Shown one piece after another: positions 1 to 10,434 of a stretch of DNA of 64,000 nucleotides. The notes under the pieces are model-generated. The model saw only the letters and a list, made by a program, of their open reading frames with translations, searched no databases and was not told where the DNA came from. Within the stretch, counting starts at the first letter, position 1, and every line of letters begins with the position of its first letter. The translations under genes and the position numbers were made by a program. The DNA is from Aggregatimonas sangjinii (lineage in GTDB: Bacteria > Bacteroidota > Bacteroidia > Flavobacteriales > Flavobacteriaceae). Location: positions 3,827,501 through 3,891,500 of the forward strand of contig NZ_CP040710.1 of the NCBI RefSeq assembly GCF_005943945.1. Reading direction: 5' to 3'.

Positions 1-1629
1 TTCACTGCAAGCTGTCAAGATGTGATGAATGATACATCCATAGAAAAATCCATCGATACCATTTTTAAAGCGTTTGATCATCCCAACAAACCTGGCGCAG
101 CGGTCGCCGTGGTGCAAAATGGCGAAATCGTTTTTAAAAAAGGCTATGGGAGTGCCAATTTGGAATATGACATTCCTGTAACGCCGAAGACCATATTTCA
201 TGTGGCATCGGTATCGAAACAGTTTACGGTTTTTGCGCTCTTGCTGCTCGCCGAAGAAGGAAAACTGTCTTTTGACGATCCCATTCAAAAGTACATAGAA
301 GAAGTACCCGACTTTGGTCAGGAAATTACTTTACGCCATCTGGCAGCGCATACCAGTGGGATGCGCGATCAATGGGACCTTCTAAATTTAGCCGGCTGGC
401 GCTGGGACGATGTCATCACCAAAGAGCATATCTTAAAAATGGTGTCCAGACAAAAGGAGCTGAATTTTACCCCCGGCGAACAATTCATGTACTGCAATAC
501 GGGCTATACGTTATTGGCAGAGGTTGTGGCCAGGGTTTCGGGGAAATCCTTTGCCGTTTTTACCCAGGAACGGATATTTACGCCCTTGCAAATGACCAAT
601 TCACAATTTTATGACGACCATACCAAAATCGTAAAGAACAGGGCGTATTCGTACAATCCCATGATCTACGGCTTTCAAAAAAGCGTTTTAAGCTATGCCA
701 ATGTCGGTGCCACCAGTTTATTCACCACCGTCGAGGATCTGAGTCTGTGGGCCATGAATTTCAAGGAACCAAAAGTGGGTAGTGCCGATTTGATCGAACA
801 GATGAATACCTTGGCCGTACTGAACAATGGGAAAACTTTTAATGGGGCTTATGGCCAGTTCGTAACCCCGTACAAAGGATTGCAGCAAATACAGCACAGC
901 GGGGGAGATGCCGGCTATCGTTCCTATCTGACCCGTTTTCCCGATCAGGGTTTGGCGGTTTCGGTAGTATCCAATTCCGGGGCTTCCAACCCTTATGCCT
1001 TGGGAATGCAGGTAGTCGATCTGTACTTGAAAGATGCGTTTGTCGAAGAACAACGGTCGCAGCCTGATCAAAAAGAGGTAAAAACGATTTCCTTGAGCGA
1101 GACGGCACTACAGGCCTTTGAGGGCCACTATTGGGATGCAAAAGACCTGTATTCCAGAAGGATATATTTAAAAGATGGTCGTTTACAGTACGACCGTGGC
1201 AATGGGAACGTCACCGAATTGGCACCTTTGACCGAGAGTACCTTTAGGATGCGAAACCTACCAAATGAAGTTACCGTAGCTTTTAGTTCTGAAGATGGCC
1301 AAGCCCGGATGATCGTCTCCGAAGGTGATAATATACTGGGCACATTGGATGCATACACTCCGGTAGATGCTTCAAAAGTAGACCTTACTCCCTTTCTTGG
1401 GCCCTATACCAGTGAAGAATTGAGTACGACGTATACCTTGATCGAAAACGAAGGGAAACTGATAGCCACGCACCCAAGAAGTTCCGATATCCCGTTAACG
1501 CTTATAAAGGCGGATGTTTATAAAGCCGGGGGCAATACTATCGTATTTACCCGAGACGGGGATAATACCGTTCAGGGGCTAAAGGTCTCTACAGGCAGGG
1601 TTAAAAATCTCAAGTTTAGCAAAGAATAA
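1..1629 (+). CDS. Serine hydrolase, beta-lactamase class C family lipoprotein (5' truncated)
   Basis: This is a penicillin-binding-protein-like serine hydrolase (Pfam Beta-lactamase fold), probably a peptidase or esterase in the envelope. The fold's catalytic set is visible: SVSK with the nucleophile serine and lysine around nt 208-219, YCN around nt 490, and HSGG around nt 895. The first possible start in the window is GTG at 22, but the frame stays open to base 1 and reads FTASCQDV, a lipobox followed by its cysteine. The gene therefore starts upstream of the window and encodes an SPII lipoprotein; only the last few signal-peptide residues are present. About 200 residues follow the catalytic domain and resemble the C-terminal beta domains of similar Bacteroidetes hydrolases. 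The substrate cannot be told from the sequence. Confidence 0.88.
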   Translation, partial: FTASCQDVMNDTSIEKSIDTIFKAFDHPNKPGAAVAVVQNGEIVFKKGYGSANLEYDIPVTPKTIFHVASVSKQFTVFALLLLAEEGKLSFDDPIQKYIEEVPDFGQEITLRHLAAHTSGMRDQWDLLNLAGWRWDDVITKEHILKMVSRQKELNFTPGEQFMYCNTGYTLLAEVVARVSGKSFAVFTQERIFTPLQMTNSQFYDDHTKIVKNRAYSYNPMIYGFQKSVLSYANVGATSLFTTVEDLSLWAMNFKEPKVGSADLIEQMNTLAVLNNGKTFNGAYGQFVTPYKGLQQIQHSGGDAGYRSYLTRFPDQGLAVSVVSNSGASNPYALGMQVVDLYLKDAFVEEQRSQPDQKEVKTISLSETALQAFEGHYWDAKDLYSRRIYLKDGRLQYDRGNGNVTELAPLTESTFRMRNLPNEVTVAFSSEDGQARMIVSEGDNILGTLDAYTPVDASKVDLTPFLGPYTSEELSTTYTLIENEGKLIATHPRSSDIPLTLIKADVYKAGGNTIVFTRDGDNTVQGLKVSTGRVKNLKFSKE

Positions 1630-1676
1630 TTAAGATTTTTTTCGGCTGCCTTCCTTTTTCCCCTTGCCTTACTCCC

Positions 1677-1782
1677 ACCCAGAGACCCCTCCGTCCGCCA
1701 GTTGGCGAACGCCTCCCCTTTACAGGGAGAACTTCTGAACCTGTCCGTCAGTCAGGTGGGCCTGCCCGTCTGGCGGGAGCAA
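1677..1782. repeat. Degenerate palindromic intergenic repeat
   Basis: This GC-rich stretch holds several short hairpins: TCCGCCAGTTGGCGA near 1694, CTCCC/GGGAG arms at 1713-1729, and a CCCG/CGGG stem near 1764-1776. The mix of a CTCCC hairpin and a TCCGCC-GGCGGA hairpin matches the better preserved element at 6667-6851, so this looks like a decayed copy. It lies between convergent genes and could also act as a terminator. Confidence 0.55.
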
Positions 1783-1806
1783 GCGATTTCCCCCCAGAAT
1801 AATACA

Positions 1807-2730
1807 TTAAATCGATTGCAAATGATCCGCCATTTTTTCCCTTCCGGCAGCATCCGGCAAAGGCCCAAAACCGGCTCCCATATTATCCCTAAGATGTTTT
1901 AAACTCGATGTACCGGGAATCACACAGGTCACCCGCTCATTGGAAAGGATAAATTTCAGGAAATACTGTCCCCAACTTGAGATGTCATAAGCTGCCGCCC
2001 AATCGGGCAAAGCTTTCCCTTTGACCTTACTGAAAAGGTCGCCCCCTTCGTAAGGCTGATTGACGATAACCGAAACATCGTGTTTTTGACAGGTATCGAA
2101 AAGGGATTTTTCGGCATTTCGCGAACGTATGGAATAATTGAACTGTACAAAATCCGGTTGGTCCGATTGGATGATGTCTTCCAAGGTCGGGTGGGACGAA
2201 TCTACATAGTGCGTCAGTCCCCAATACCGTATTTTGCCTTTTTCTTTCCAGGCGCGCAATGTTTTTACATGGGTTTTCCAATCAACGAGATTATGTATTT
2301 GCATCAAATCCATGGTCTTTCGTTGCATTTTTTCAAAGGAAGATTCCATTTGGTCGATACCCGCTTGTTTACCGGCAGTCCATACTTTGGTGGCGTAAAA
2401 AAATCGATCCTGGTTAGCGAGTTGCCCGGCCGCACGACCCACTACGGCTTCGGAAGTACCGTACATTGGGGAGGAGTCGATTACCGTTCCACCTAGTTTA
2501 TGCATTTCGGCCAAGAGCTGTTTTCGAATTTCCAATTCTTGTTTGGAATCCCCGATATCGAAAGTTTGCCATGTACCAAGACCGACCATTGGCAATTTTT
2601 CCCCTGAGCTATAAATAGTTCTTTGCCCCATTTCATCTTGGGGCGAAAAGGAGAAGAACGCCGGTAGGGTCGCGAAACCCAATCCGGCAAGGCCCCCAAG
2701 CTGCAAGATGTCTCTTCTGGAATAGTTCAT
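1807..2730 (-). CDS. Aldo/keto reductase with Tat-type signal
   Basis: This 307-residue protein is an NAD(P)H-dependent aldo/keto reductase. The tetrad can be read: Asp and Tyr in DSSPMYGTSE, Lys in TKVW, and His in QIHNLVDW. The N-terminus MNYSRRDILQLGG has a twin arginine followed by a hydrophobic stretch (GLAGLGFATLPAFF), so it is probably exported folded by the Tat pathway; exported oxidoreductases of this kind are common in Bacteroidetes. It converges with the preceding hydrolase and has no obvious partner gene. The substrate is unknown. Confidence 0.88.
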   Translation of the reverse strand: MNYSRRDILQLGGLAGLGFATLPAFFSFSPQDEMGQRTIYSSGEKLPMVGLGTWQTFDIGDSKQELEIRKQLLAEMHKLGGTVIDSSPMYGTSEAVVGRAAGQLANQDRFFYATKVWTAGKQAGIDQMESSFEKMQRKTMDLMQIHNLVDWKTHVKTLRAWKEKGKIRYWGLTHYVDSSHPTLEDIIQSDQPDFVQFNYSIRSRNAEKSLFDTCQKHDVSVIVNQPYEGGDLFSKVKGKALPDWAAAYDISSWGQYFLKFILSNERVTCVIPGTSSLKHLRDNMGAGFGPLPDAAGREKMADHLQSI

Positions 2731-2827
2731 GGGTATACGTTTTCTTTGACGGATATTAATTTAAGCTTTTCCCACGAAACGGGGTGTCAAGGGTTTGGGA
2801 ATCGGTGTCATAGGTAGGATATCACAT

Positions 2828-3358
2828 TCAATCCAGTTCAAATTCCTCTGTCTGGGTACTTTTAAATAGGTAATCGTTTTCACCTATTGAAAAAATAATC
2901 GTATCGTTTGCAACAAGATCCATTATTTCTAGACGTTCTAACGAATCCACTCCTTTGAGAAAAGTATATTCGAAGAATTCCCCTCTAGAATTTACGGAAA
3001 CAAAATCTAGAGTTCCAATTTTGGTAGAGGATACTGTAAAACTTTTATTGGCAAAAGTGCCGTCCAATTGCTTGGGGATTCTGACCTTGGCGTCTAATAT
3101 TCTCTTTGGCACCCCAATAGTATCATGATAGGCGCAGAAAAAAAGTAAATAGTCATATTGGCCATAGCGCACCTTATCATAAATCCAATAATCCCCCAAT
3201 GTCTTCCCATCTGTATCTGAATACTCATATACTACTAGCGGTTTATATTTAAAAACGGATTTACAACCATAGATTAAAGCCCAAATGAACAGAAAGGTGA
3301 GCAATCCTTTTCCATTAATTCTTAATTGAATGACTTTTTGAATAATATAAGAGCCCAT
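2828..3358 (-). CDS. Small putative lipoprotein, function unknown
   Basis: I do not recognise this 176-residue protein. It has a hydrophobic segment, LLTFLFIWALIYGC, whose end looks like a lipobox with the cysteine at about residue 33. It is therefore probably a lipoprotein, although the 17-residue leader before the hydrophobic core is long and the true start could be inside. The rest is beta-rich and acidic with no recognisable domain. Its base composition is more AT-rich than its neighbours. It is divergent from the VPS10 gene that follows. Confidence 0.6.
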   Translation of the reverse strand: MGSYIIQKVIQLRINGKGLLTFLFIWALIYGCKSVFKYKPLVVYEYSDTDGKTLGDYWIYDKVRYGQYDYLLFFCAYHDTIGVPKRILDAKVRIPKQLDGTFANKSFTVSSTKIGTLDFVSVNSRGEFFEYTFLKGVDSLERLEIMDLVANDTIIFSIGENDYLFKSTQTEEFELD

Positions 3359-3456
3359 TATACAAAGTTATTGCTTTCTTAAGGATTATGATTATGTCAG
3401 AATTTAGATTCCCGCTTTTTCATTACATTTAGAGAGACTAATTAATCCACTTGAAA

Positions 3457-6400
3457 ATGAAACTTCACCGCAACCTATTAGGTTTAATCATCGCTTATCT
3501 ATTTATATTACCCTTAACAACGGAAGCACAAAGACGCAAAAAAACAATCCCTGTAAAAACAGCCTTCTCAGAAGAACTCTACTCAAGCCTGGAATATCGT
3601 TCCATAGGGCCGCATCGCGGAGGCCGATCGGCTGCGGTAACCGGCGTACCGGGCGAACTGAATCTTTTTTACTTTGGGGCTACGGGAGGTGGGGTATGGA
3701 AAACCGAAGACGGTGGCCGTACCTGGGAGAATATTTCCGATGGCTATTTCGGGGGGAGTATCGGCGCCGTGGAAGTGGCAAAAAGCGATAAGAACATCAT
3801 TTACGTAGGCGGGGGCGAAAAAACGCTACGGGGCAATGTGTCCTCTGGTTATGGTATTTGGAAAACCGAGGATGCGGGCAAGACCTGGACCTCGGCGGGT
3901 TTAAAAAATAGCCGCCATGTACCGCGAATTCGCATTCACCCCACCAATGCCGATATCGTCTACGCAGCCGTACTCGGTAACATCTATAAACCAACCCAAG
4001 ACCGAGGCATCTACAAAAGTACCGATGGGGGGAACACTTGGCGCAAGACCCTGTTCGTAAACGACCAATCGGGTGCCGTTGATCTGATCCTAGACCCCAA
4101 TAACCCCCGTATTTTATACGCTAGTACCTGGCGTGCCAAACGTACGCCCTATAGCTTGAGCAGTGGTGGTGCCGGTTCTGCCCTCTGGAAGAGTGTAGAC
4201 AGTGGTGAAACGTGGACTGAGATTTCCAAAAACGAGGGATTTCCCAAAGATACCTTGGGAATTATCGGGGTAACGGTCTCACCCAAAAATTCGGAGCGGG
4301 TATGGGCGATCGTCGAGAATAAGGAAAAAGGCGGTCTCTACCGTTCCGAAGATGGGGGCAAGAAATGGACAATGGTAAATGATGAGCGCAAGCTACGCCA
4401 ACGGGCCTGGTATTATACGCGTGTTTATGCCGATACCGAGGATGAAGATGTGGTGTATGTGCTGAACGTACGCTACCATAAGAGTACCGATGGCGGAAAA
4501 ACCTTTAACACCTTTAACGCGCCCCATGGCGACCACCACGATCTATGGATTTCCCCCGAAAATGCCCAACGCATGATCATCGGCGACGATGGTGGCGCAC
4601 AGATTTCCTATGACGGGGGAGAGACCTGGAGCACCTATTACAACCAACCGACCGCACAATATTATCGGGTAACGACGGATAACGCCAATCCTTACCGTAT
4701 TTACGTGGCCCAGCAAGATAATTCTACGCTTCGTGTCAACCATCGTAGTGATGGCAGCAGCATTTCAGAAGATGATTGGGAGCCGACCGCCGGGGGCGAG
4801 TCCGCACATATTGCGGTAGACCCCACCAATAACGATATCGTATATGGCGGAAGTTATGGCGGTTTCCTTACCCGTGTCAATCACGAAACCAATACGGTTC
4901 GCGGTATCAATGTATGGCCCGATAACCCCATGGGTTATGGTGCCGAGGGCATGAAATATCGTTTTCAATGGAATTTTCCCATCATGTTCAGCAAGCATGA
5001 TCCTAAAAAATTATACACCTTTTCGCAGCACGTGCACATGAGCACCAATGAAGGCCAAAGTTGGGAACTGTTAAGCGACGACCTGACCCGAAACGACCCT
5101 GCCAAATTGGTGTCCAGCGGCGGACCGATTACCCAAGACAATACCGGTGTGGAATATTACTGTACCATTTTTGCGGCGAACGAGAGTCCGATAAAGGAAG
5201 GGCTACTTTGGGTAGGCAGTGATGATGGCCTGATACATGTCTCCCGAGATGGTGGCGCGAATTGGGAGAATGTGACCCCGAGCGGAATGCCAGCATGGAT
5301 GATGATCAACAGCATCGAACCTTCTGCTTTTGACGAAGGCACTTGCTACGTTGCTGGCACCAAATATAAACTGGGCGATTTTCAGCCCTACCTCTATAAA
5401 ACCACCAACTACGGAAAAACGTGGTCGAAAATAACGAACGGCATCAATGAGGAGCATTTTACCCGTGTGGTCCGCGAAGATCCGAAACGAAAGGGCTTGC
5501 TCTACGCCGGAACCGAAACGGGAATGTATATCTCCTTTGATGATGGAGCGAATTGGAGTCCGTTTCAGCTGAACCTTCCCATCGTGCCCATTACCGATTT
5601 GGCCATCAAAGAAGACAATTTGATCGTCGCCACACAAGGGAGAAGTTTATGGATTATTGATGACCTAAGTGTGTTGCATCAGTTGGATGATGCCAAAAAA
5701 ACAGCTTCTTCCATTTTATATCAACCGAAAGACGCCTTACGCACCAAAGGCCGTTCCAGCACCGAACCTTCCAAAACGGAAGGGGAGAACCATCCGAACG
5801 GGGTGATGACACATTTCTATTTAAAGAATCTGTCGGAAAAGGATAGCATCCACCTCACTTATACGAACATGGCCGGTGATACCCTTGCCACATTCAACAA
5901 CCATGTGAAAAAGGGGGAGTCCGCTAGTGAAAGCAGAGCGAAGGAGCTTAAAGTAGAAAAGGGGGGCAATACCCATGTCTGGGATACCCGTGGCAAAGGC
6001 GCGGAAAAGCTGAAAGGCATGATTTTTTGGTGGGCCAGTTTCGATGGTGCCAAAGCCGTGCCCGGGCAGTATAAGGTACATTTGAACGTCAACGGCAACT
6101 CCACTTCCCAAACCTTCAACATCATTCCCGACCCAAGGGCGGAAGCCTCGGTAGCGGATATGCAAAAGCAATATGATTTTGTGACGGATATCAATACCAC
6201 CATTGATAAGGCGCATCAATCCATCAAAAAAATACGAAATATCACCAGTCAGTTGGATGCTTTTAGCAAACAGTACAAAGACAACCCGCAAACCACCTAT
6301 TTGGTCGAAAAGGCCAAAACCATGAAAGAGAAATTCGGGGAGGTCGAAAAGGCCTTGTACCAAACCAAAAACCGCAGCAACCAAGACCCCTTGAACTTCC

Positions 6401-6615
6401 CGATCCGGTTGACCAACAAGCTTGGGCACCTGAATAGTCTTGTTGCATTGGACGACTTTCCACCGACGGATCAAGATATAGCTGTAAAAAATGAATTGAC
6501 GGGGAAAATCAACACACAATTAGACACCTTCGACGCTATGATATCAAAGGAAATCGGGGAATTCAACAAGGAATTCAACGCTTTGCAGTTAAATTATTTG
6601 TTTGTGGAGGAGTAG
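3457..6615 (+). CDS. Secreted VPS10/Asp-box beta-propeller protein, copy 1
   Basis: This large exported protein of 1052 residues belongs to the VPS10/sortilin-like BNR propeller proteins often labelled 'glycosyl hydrolase' in Bacteroidetes. The start is the ATG at 3457, which gives a short signal peptide ending near TTEAQ; a TTG two codons upstream is less likely. Asp-box repeats recur through the first ~750 residues (STDGGNTW, SVDSGETW, SEDGGKKW, SYDGGETW), as expected for a multi-bladed propeller. The last ~300 residues form a beta domain followed by a charged helical tail. There is no type IX sorting tail. A clear paralog follows at 7249, so this is an old tandem duplication. The ligand or substrate is unknown; real glycosidase activity is not supported by the sequence. 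Confidence 0.85.
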   Translation: MKLHRNLLGLIIAYLFILPLTTEAQRRKKTIPVKTAFSEELYSSLEYRSIGPHRGGRSAAVTGVPGELNLFYFGATGGGVWKTEDGGRTWENISDGYFGGSIGAVEVAKSDKNIIYVGGGEKTLRGNVSSGYGIWKTEDAGKTWTSAGLKNSRHVPRIRIHPTNADIVYAAVLGNIYKPTQDRGIYKSTDGGNTWRKTLFVNDQSGAVDLILDPNNPRILYASTWRAKRTPYSLSSGGAGSALWKSVDSGETWTEISKNEGFPKDTLGIIGVTVSPKNSERVWAIVENKEKGGLYRSEDGGKKWTMVNDERKLRQRAWYYTRVYADTEDEDVVYVLNVRYHKSTDGGKTFNTFNAPHGDHHDLWISPENAQRMIIGDDGGAQISYDGGETWSTYYNQPTAQYYRVTTDNANPYRIYVAQQDNSTLRVNHRSDGSSISEDDWEPTAGGESAHIAVDPTNNDIVYGGSYGGFLTRVNHETNTVRGINVWPDNPMGYGAEGMKYRFQWNFPIMFSKHDPKKLYTFSQHVHMSTNEGQSWELLSDDLTRNDPAKLVSSGGPITQDNTGVEYYCTIFAANESPIKEGLLWVGSDDGLIHVSRDGGANWENVTPSGMPAWMMINSIEPSAFDEGTCYVAGTKYKLGDFQPYLYKTTNYGKTWSKITNGINEEHFTRVVREDPKRKGLLYAGTETGMYISFDDGANWSPFQLNLPIVPITDLAIKEDNLIVATQGRSLWIIDDLSVLHQLDDAKKTASSILYQPKDALRTKGRSSTEPSKTEGENHPNGVMTHFYLKNLSEKDSIHLTYTNMAGDTLATFNNHVKKGESASESRAKELKVEKGGNTHVWDTRGKGAEKLKGMIFWWASFDGAKAVPGQYKVHLNVNGNSTSQTFNIIPDPRAEASVADMQKQYDFVTDINTTIDKAHQSIKKIRNITSQLDAFSKQYKDNPQTTYLVEKAKTMKEKFGEVEKALYQTKNRSNQDPLNFPIRLTNKLGHLNSLVALDDFPPTDQDIAVKNELTGKINTQLDTFDAMISKEIGEFNKEFNALQLNYLFVEE

Positions 6616-6666
6616 GTAAAATAGATTATATAGTAGTTATTCATTTTTTGGCTAGAGATACAAATG

Positions 6667-6851
6667 CTCCCCTCCTTTTTCAAGGAGGGGAATGAATCCG
6701 CCAGATGGCGGAGAAAGGGGTGGTAAAGCCCGAACTTCAGCGCCATTACCTGAACTATTAGGAAAATACCCGAGGTCTTTACCTTTACCACCCCGTCTTC
6801 TTGTTCCGTCTATGTCGGAACAAGAATCCACCCCTCCTTGAAAAAGGAGGG
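6667..6851. repeat. Nested palindromic element upstream of DUF559 gene
   Basis: Several perfect hairpins are packed into about 185 bp: CCCCTCCTT/AAGGAGGGG (6669-6690), TCCGCC/GGCGGA (6697-6712), CTTGTTCCG/CGGAACAAG (6800-6824) and CCCTCCTT/AAGGAGGG (6832-6851). In addition GGGGTGGTAAAG (6717-6728) pairs with CTTTACCACCCC (6783-6794), so the whole is two repeat units head to head. It ends about 30 nt before the DUF559 gene. The arrangement resembles a REP-like or MITE-like unit; a decayed relative is at 1677-1782. Confidence 0.8.
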
Positions 6852-6881
6852 AAACTATTAAGTAGTGCTATTTAGAGCCTT

Positions 6882-7235
6882 ATGCACAATAAGAAGAATT
6901 TAAAAGCATACCGGAAAGCGTTAAGAAACAACGGTACGTCAGCGGAGGCCTTTCTATGGATGCAATTATCGAAAAGCAAACTGGAAGGCAGAAAATTCAG
7001 AAGACAACATAGCATTGGAAATTGCATCGTAGACTTCTTTTGTTCTTCAGAGCGATTGATAATTGAACTAGATGGTGAAGTCCATTTTAATACTACTGCG
7101 CTAGAGAAAGACCTAAAAAGAACCCAATATTTAGAAAATCTAGATTACAAAGTAATTCGCTTCGAAAATAAGATGGTCTTTGATAATCTTCAATCTGTAT
7201 TGATGGAAATAAAAGAGAACTTTGACAATAAATAA
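6882..7235 (+). CDS. DUF559 / Vsr-like endonuclease domain protein
   Basis: This 117-residue single-domain protein is a DUF559 member, related to very-short-patch-repair (Vsr) and restriction-like nucleases. The family pattern is visible: [12 protein letters not shown] at the start, [15 protein letters not shown] in the middle with the metal-binding Asp, and [10 protein letters not shown] with further acidic and His residues. The length is normal for stand-alone DUF559 proteins. It sits immediately behind a nested palindromic element and between two tandem VPS10 paralogs, only 13 nt before the second one's start, and its base use is more AT-rich than both neighbours. This suggests insertion into a formerly contiguous pair. 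Its biological role is not established; acting on the palindromes is my inference. Confidence 0.8.
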   Translation: MHNKKNLKAYRKALRNNGTSAEAFLWMQLSKSKLEGRKFRRQHSIGNCIVDFFCSSERLIIELDGEVHFNTTALEKDLKRTQYLENLDYKVIRFENKMVFDNLQSVLMEIKENFDNK

Positions 7236-7248
7236 CAATCGTATTCAA

Positions 7249-10200
7249 ATGAAAAACAACCTCACGCTATTGCTAACCCTCCTAACCGCGACAATCACCT
7301 TCGCCCAAACCGCGGAAGAGTACTTCACCCCTTTAAAATTCAGAAACATCGGTCCGTTTCGAGGCGGGCGCTCGGTTTCGGCTTCAGGGGTCATCGGTGA
7401 TCCCATGACCTATTATATGGGTACCACCGGCGGCGGCCTATGGAAAACGGAGGATGCCGGACAACGCTGGAACAACATTTCCGATGGTTTCTTTGAAATG
7501 GGCTCCGTTGGTGCAGTGGCCGTTTCGAGTTATAACACCAATATCGTTTATGTGGGAATGGGCGAGCATGCGCCCCGTGGGGTGATGACGTCCTACGGAG
7601 ACGGCGTCTATAAATCGACGGATGCCGGTGCAACCTGGAAACATATGGGACTCACGGAGACACAGCACATTTCAAGAATCGTCATCCACCCGACCAATCC
7701 GGACATTGTGTATGTGGCGGCGCAAGGGCAATTGTATGGTCCGAATACCGAGCGTGGCATTTATAAATCCGTTGACGGTGGGAAAACCTGGAAGAATACC
7801 CTTTTTGTAAACGATTTAACGGGTTGTGCCGAGCTTTCCATGGATGCCAATTTTCCTGAAATCATGTATGCCGCCATGTGGGAACATCAGCGCAAACCGA
7901 ATATGGTCGTTAGTGGAGGAGAAGGCAGCGGACTCTATAAATCGACCGACGCCGGGGAAACTTGGACGGAAATGACGGAAGGCCTGCCCGAGGAAAAGGG
8001 AAAGATGGCGATTTCGGTGAGTCCGGCGAATTCGAACAAGGTATATGCCTTGATCGAAAGCGATAGCAATCAGGACAAGGGCGGACTCTTTGTTTCCGAG
8101 AATGCCGGAAAGAGTTGGAACATGGTCAGTGGCGATAATAGATTGGTACAACGTGCTTGGTATTATATCGAAGTGTTCACAGACCCCAACGATGAAGATA
8201 TCGTATATGTCTTGAGCGCCCCGGCCCTACGTTCCTTGGACGGTGGTAAAAATTGGGAGCGTATTACCGGTACCCATGGCGATTATCATGATTTATGGAT
8301 CAATCCGAAAAATTCCTTGAACATGGTCATTGCCAATGATGGTGGCGCTGCGGTGACCTTCGATTTCGGAAAAACATGGTCTTCACAAGAAAATATGCCA
8401 ACGGGGCAGTTTTATCGCATCAATACGGATAATCTATTCCCGTATAATATCTATGGTGGACAACAGGATTATTCCTCGGCCATGATCGCTAGCATGTCTA
8501 CCGGAAGAAGTGGAATTTCGATATCAGATTTTAGTCCGTCGGCCGGTGGGGAGAGTGCCTTTTTAGCGTTCGATCCCGACAACCCTAGATATGTGATGGG
8601 CGGCAGTTATCTGGGTACGATCGAGGTACTCGACACCCACTCCAAAGCCTCGACCGAAGTTATGGCCGCGCCCATACAGTATTTGGGACGTGAAGCGCGT
8701 AACATGAAATATCTGTACAATTGGAATGCCCCTACCCTACGCTCCCAGCACGAACCGAATACCTTCTACCACGGGGCGCAACTCCTATTGCGAACACGGG
8801 ATATGGGCCTTAGCTGGGAAGAAATGTCACCAGATCTTACCCGAGATATCGACGCCAAGCAGGGCAACGGTGGCGGGCCGTACACCAATGAGGCGGTCGG
8901 TGCGGAGAACTATGGCACTTTGGCCTATGTCGTGGAGTCCCCACATGAAGCGGGCATTTTTTATACCGGAAGTGATGACGGCTATGTACATATTACCAAG
9001 GACAATGGCGAAAGTTGGCAAAATATCACTCCAAAAAATCTTGGGGAATCGCTGGTGAACGCCATTGAAGTTTCCCCCCATGACAAGGGAACCGTTTATA
9101 TTGCGACCACGAAATACAAATTCAATGACCATACGCCTGCGCTCTATAAAAGTACCGACTATGGTACCACATGGACACGCACTAATACCGGTATTCCCAA
9201 GGGTGCTTTTACACGTGTCGTACGGGAAGACCCTACACGAAAAGACCTGCTTTATGCCGGAACCGAAAAAGGACTGTACCTCTCCTGGGACGGTGGTAGC
9301 AGTTGGAAGCCCTTTCAACTCAACCTTCCCAAAACACCCATTACCGATCTTAAAATACATCGCGGCGATCTCATTGTGGCTACCTCGGGCAGGGCCTTTT
9401 GGATTCTGGATGGTCTAACGCTTCTGGCCCAATATGAAACATCCGACAAGGGATTGAAACTCTATAGCCCGAATGACGCCTTGAACGGTTCATGGCGCAG
9501 TCCGATGAGCGGGAATACGGATGACTTCAAAGGAACGAATACCTTGGAAGGCGTAAATCCGGCAAATGGGATGGTCTCGTACTACGAACTCCCGAAATTG
9601 AACGATTCCACCGAAATCACCATGGACATTTTGGATGCGAGCGGAAAAAATATCCGTAGTTTTTCTTCCAAAAAGGACAACACCTATAAAAAGCACAATG
9701 GCGGTGGCCCACCTCCCGCACCGACTTTATCTAAAAAAACAGGTCTTAATCGTTTTGTATGGGATATGAAAACCCCAATTCTACCCGGTGTTCCCAATAC
9801 CTATATCGAATCTCGTTTTAGTGGTCATATCGTTCCTCCAGGCACCTATACCATACAGCTAAATTCGGGTTCCGAGGTCGTGTCTACCGAAGGTAAAATC
9901 GTCGCGATACCGACCTATTCGACAACTCCGGAACAATATGCCGAGCACCATACCTTTATGACGGAACTGGAAGAAAACCTCACTCAAATGCACACCACCT
10001 TGAATTCGCTCTACAACGTTCAGCAGCAGCTAAAAGAGGTCCTAAAGGATGTTGCCGATGCCTCGACGAAGTCGGAGGGCAATGCCTTGCTGGAGCACCT
10101 GGATGCTTGGGACAAGGAAATGATCCAACGCAAATCGCAGGCCTATGACGATGTTGAGAACTTCCCCAACAAATTCACCGCCGAATACCTGTTCCTTATC

Positions 10201-10374
10201 GATGCTACCAACAGTGCCATCCCTCGGGTAAACCAATCCTCCAAAGACCGGAAGATAGAACTCGATGCCCAATGGAAAATCTTGGAAGCTAAGGCGAACG
10301 AATTCCTGAATACTTCGATTCCCGCCTTTAATAAAAAACTTTGGGATATAGGTATAGGGGCAATTCGAATATGA
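7249..10374 (+). CDS. Secreted VPS10/Asp-box beta-propeller protein, copy 2
   Basis: This 1041-residue paralog of the protein at 3457 shares the same order of motifs ([17 protein letters not shown] near the start, [11 protein letters not shown], repeated Asp-boxes, [19 protein letters not shown]). The ATG at 7249 gives a good signal peptide ending near TFAQ; an in-frame TTG at 7222 would add nine residues before it and overlap the DUF559 gene, so I reject that start. The propeller fills roughly residues 30-730, followed by a proline-rich linker containing GGGPPPAP and a C-terminal helical region. No sorting tail is visible. It may be read from a promoter inside or before the DUF559 gene, because the gap is only 13 nt. 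Confidence 0.85.
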   Translation: MKNNLTLLLTLLTATITFAQTAEEYFTPLKFRNIGPFRGGRSVSASGVIGDPMTYYMGTTGGGLWKTEDAGQRWNNISDGFFEMGSVGAVAVSSYNTNIVYVGMGEHAPRGVMTSYGDGVYKSTDAGATWKHMGLTETQHISRIVIHPTNPDIVYVAAQGQLYGPNTERGIYKSVDGGKTWKNTLFVNDLTGCAELSMDANFPEIMYAAMWEHQRKPNMVVSGGEGSGLYKSTDAGETWTEMTEGLPEEKGKMAISVSPANSNKVYALIESDSNQDKGGLFVSENAGKSWNMVSGDNRLVQRAWYYIEVFTDPNDEDIVYVLSAPALRSLDGGKNWERITGTHGDYHDLWINPKNSLNMVIANDGGAAVTFDFGKTWSSQENMPTGQFYRINTDNLFPYNIYGGQQDYSSAMIASMSTGRSGISISDFSPSAGGESAFLAFDPDNPRYVMGGSYLGTIEVLDTHSKASTEVMAAPIQYLGREARNMKYLYNWNAPTLRSQHEPNTFYHGAQLLLRTRDMGLSWEEMSPDLTRDIDAKQGNGGGPYTNEAVGAENYGTLAYVVESPHEAGIFYTGSDDGYVHITKDNGESWQNITPKNLGESLVNAIEVSPHDKGTVYIATTKYKFNDHTPALYKSTDYGTTWTRTNTGIPKGAFTRVVREDPTRKDLLYAGTEKGLYLSWDGGSSWKPFQLNLPKTPITDLKIHRGDLIVATSGRAFWILDGLTLLAQYETSDKGLKLYSPNDALNGSWRSPMSGNTDDFKGTNTLEGVNPANGMVSYYELPKLNDSTEITMDILDASGKNIRSFSSKKDNTYKKHNGGGPPPAPTLSKKTGLNRFVWDMKTPILPGVPNTYIESRFSGHIVPPGTYTIQLNSGSEVVSTEGKIVAIPTYSTTPEQYAEHHTFMTELEENLTQMHTTLNSLYNVQQQLKEVLKDVADASTKSEGNALLEHLDAWDKEMIQRKSQAYDDVENFPNKFTAEYLFLIDATNSAIPRVNQSSKDRKIELDAQWKILEAKANEFLNTSIPAFNKKLWDIGIGAIRI

Positions 10375-10434
10375 AGTTTCTTGTTTCAAGTTTCAGGTTT
10401 GGGTAACTTTGAACCAGAAACTTGAAACCCGAAC

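Noticed and set aside
5821-6519. A long antisense open frame within the first VPS10 gene
   Set aside because: It mirrors the codon pattern of the real gene on the other strand and has no signal of its own.
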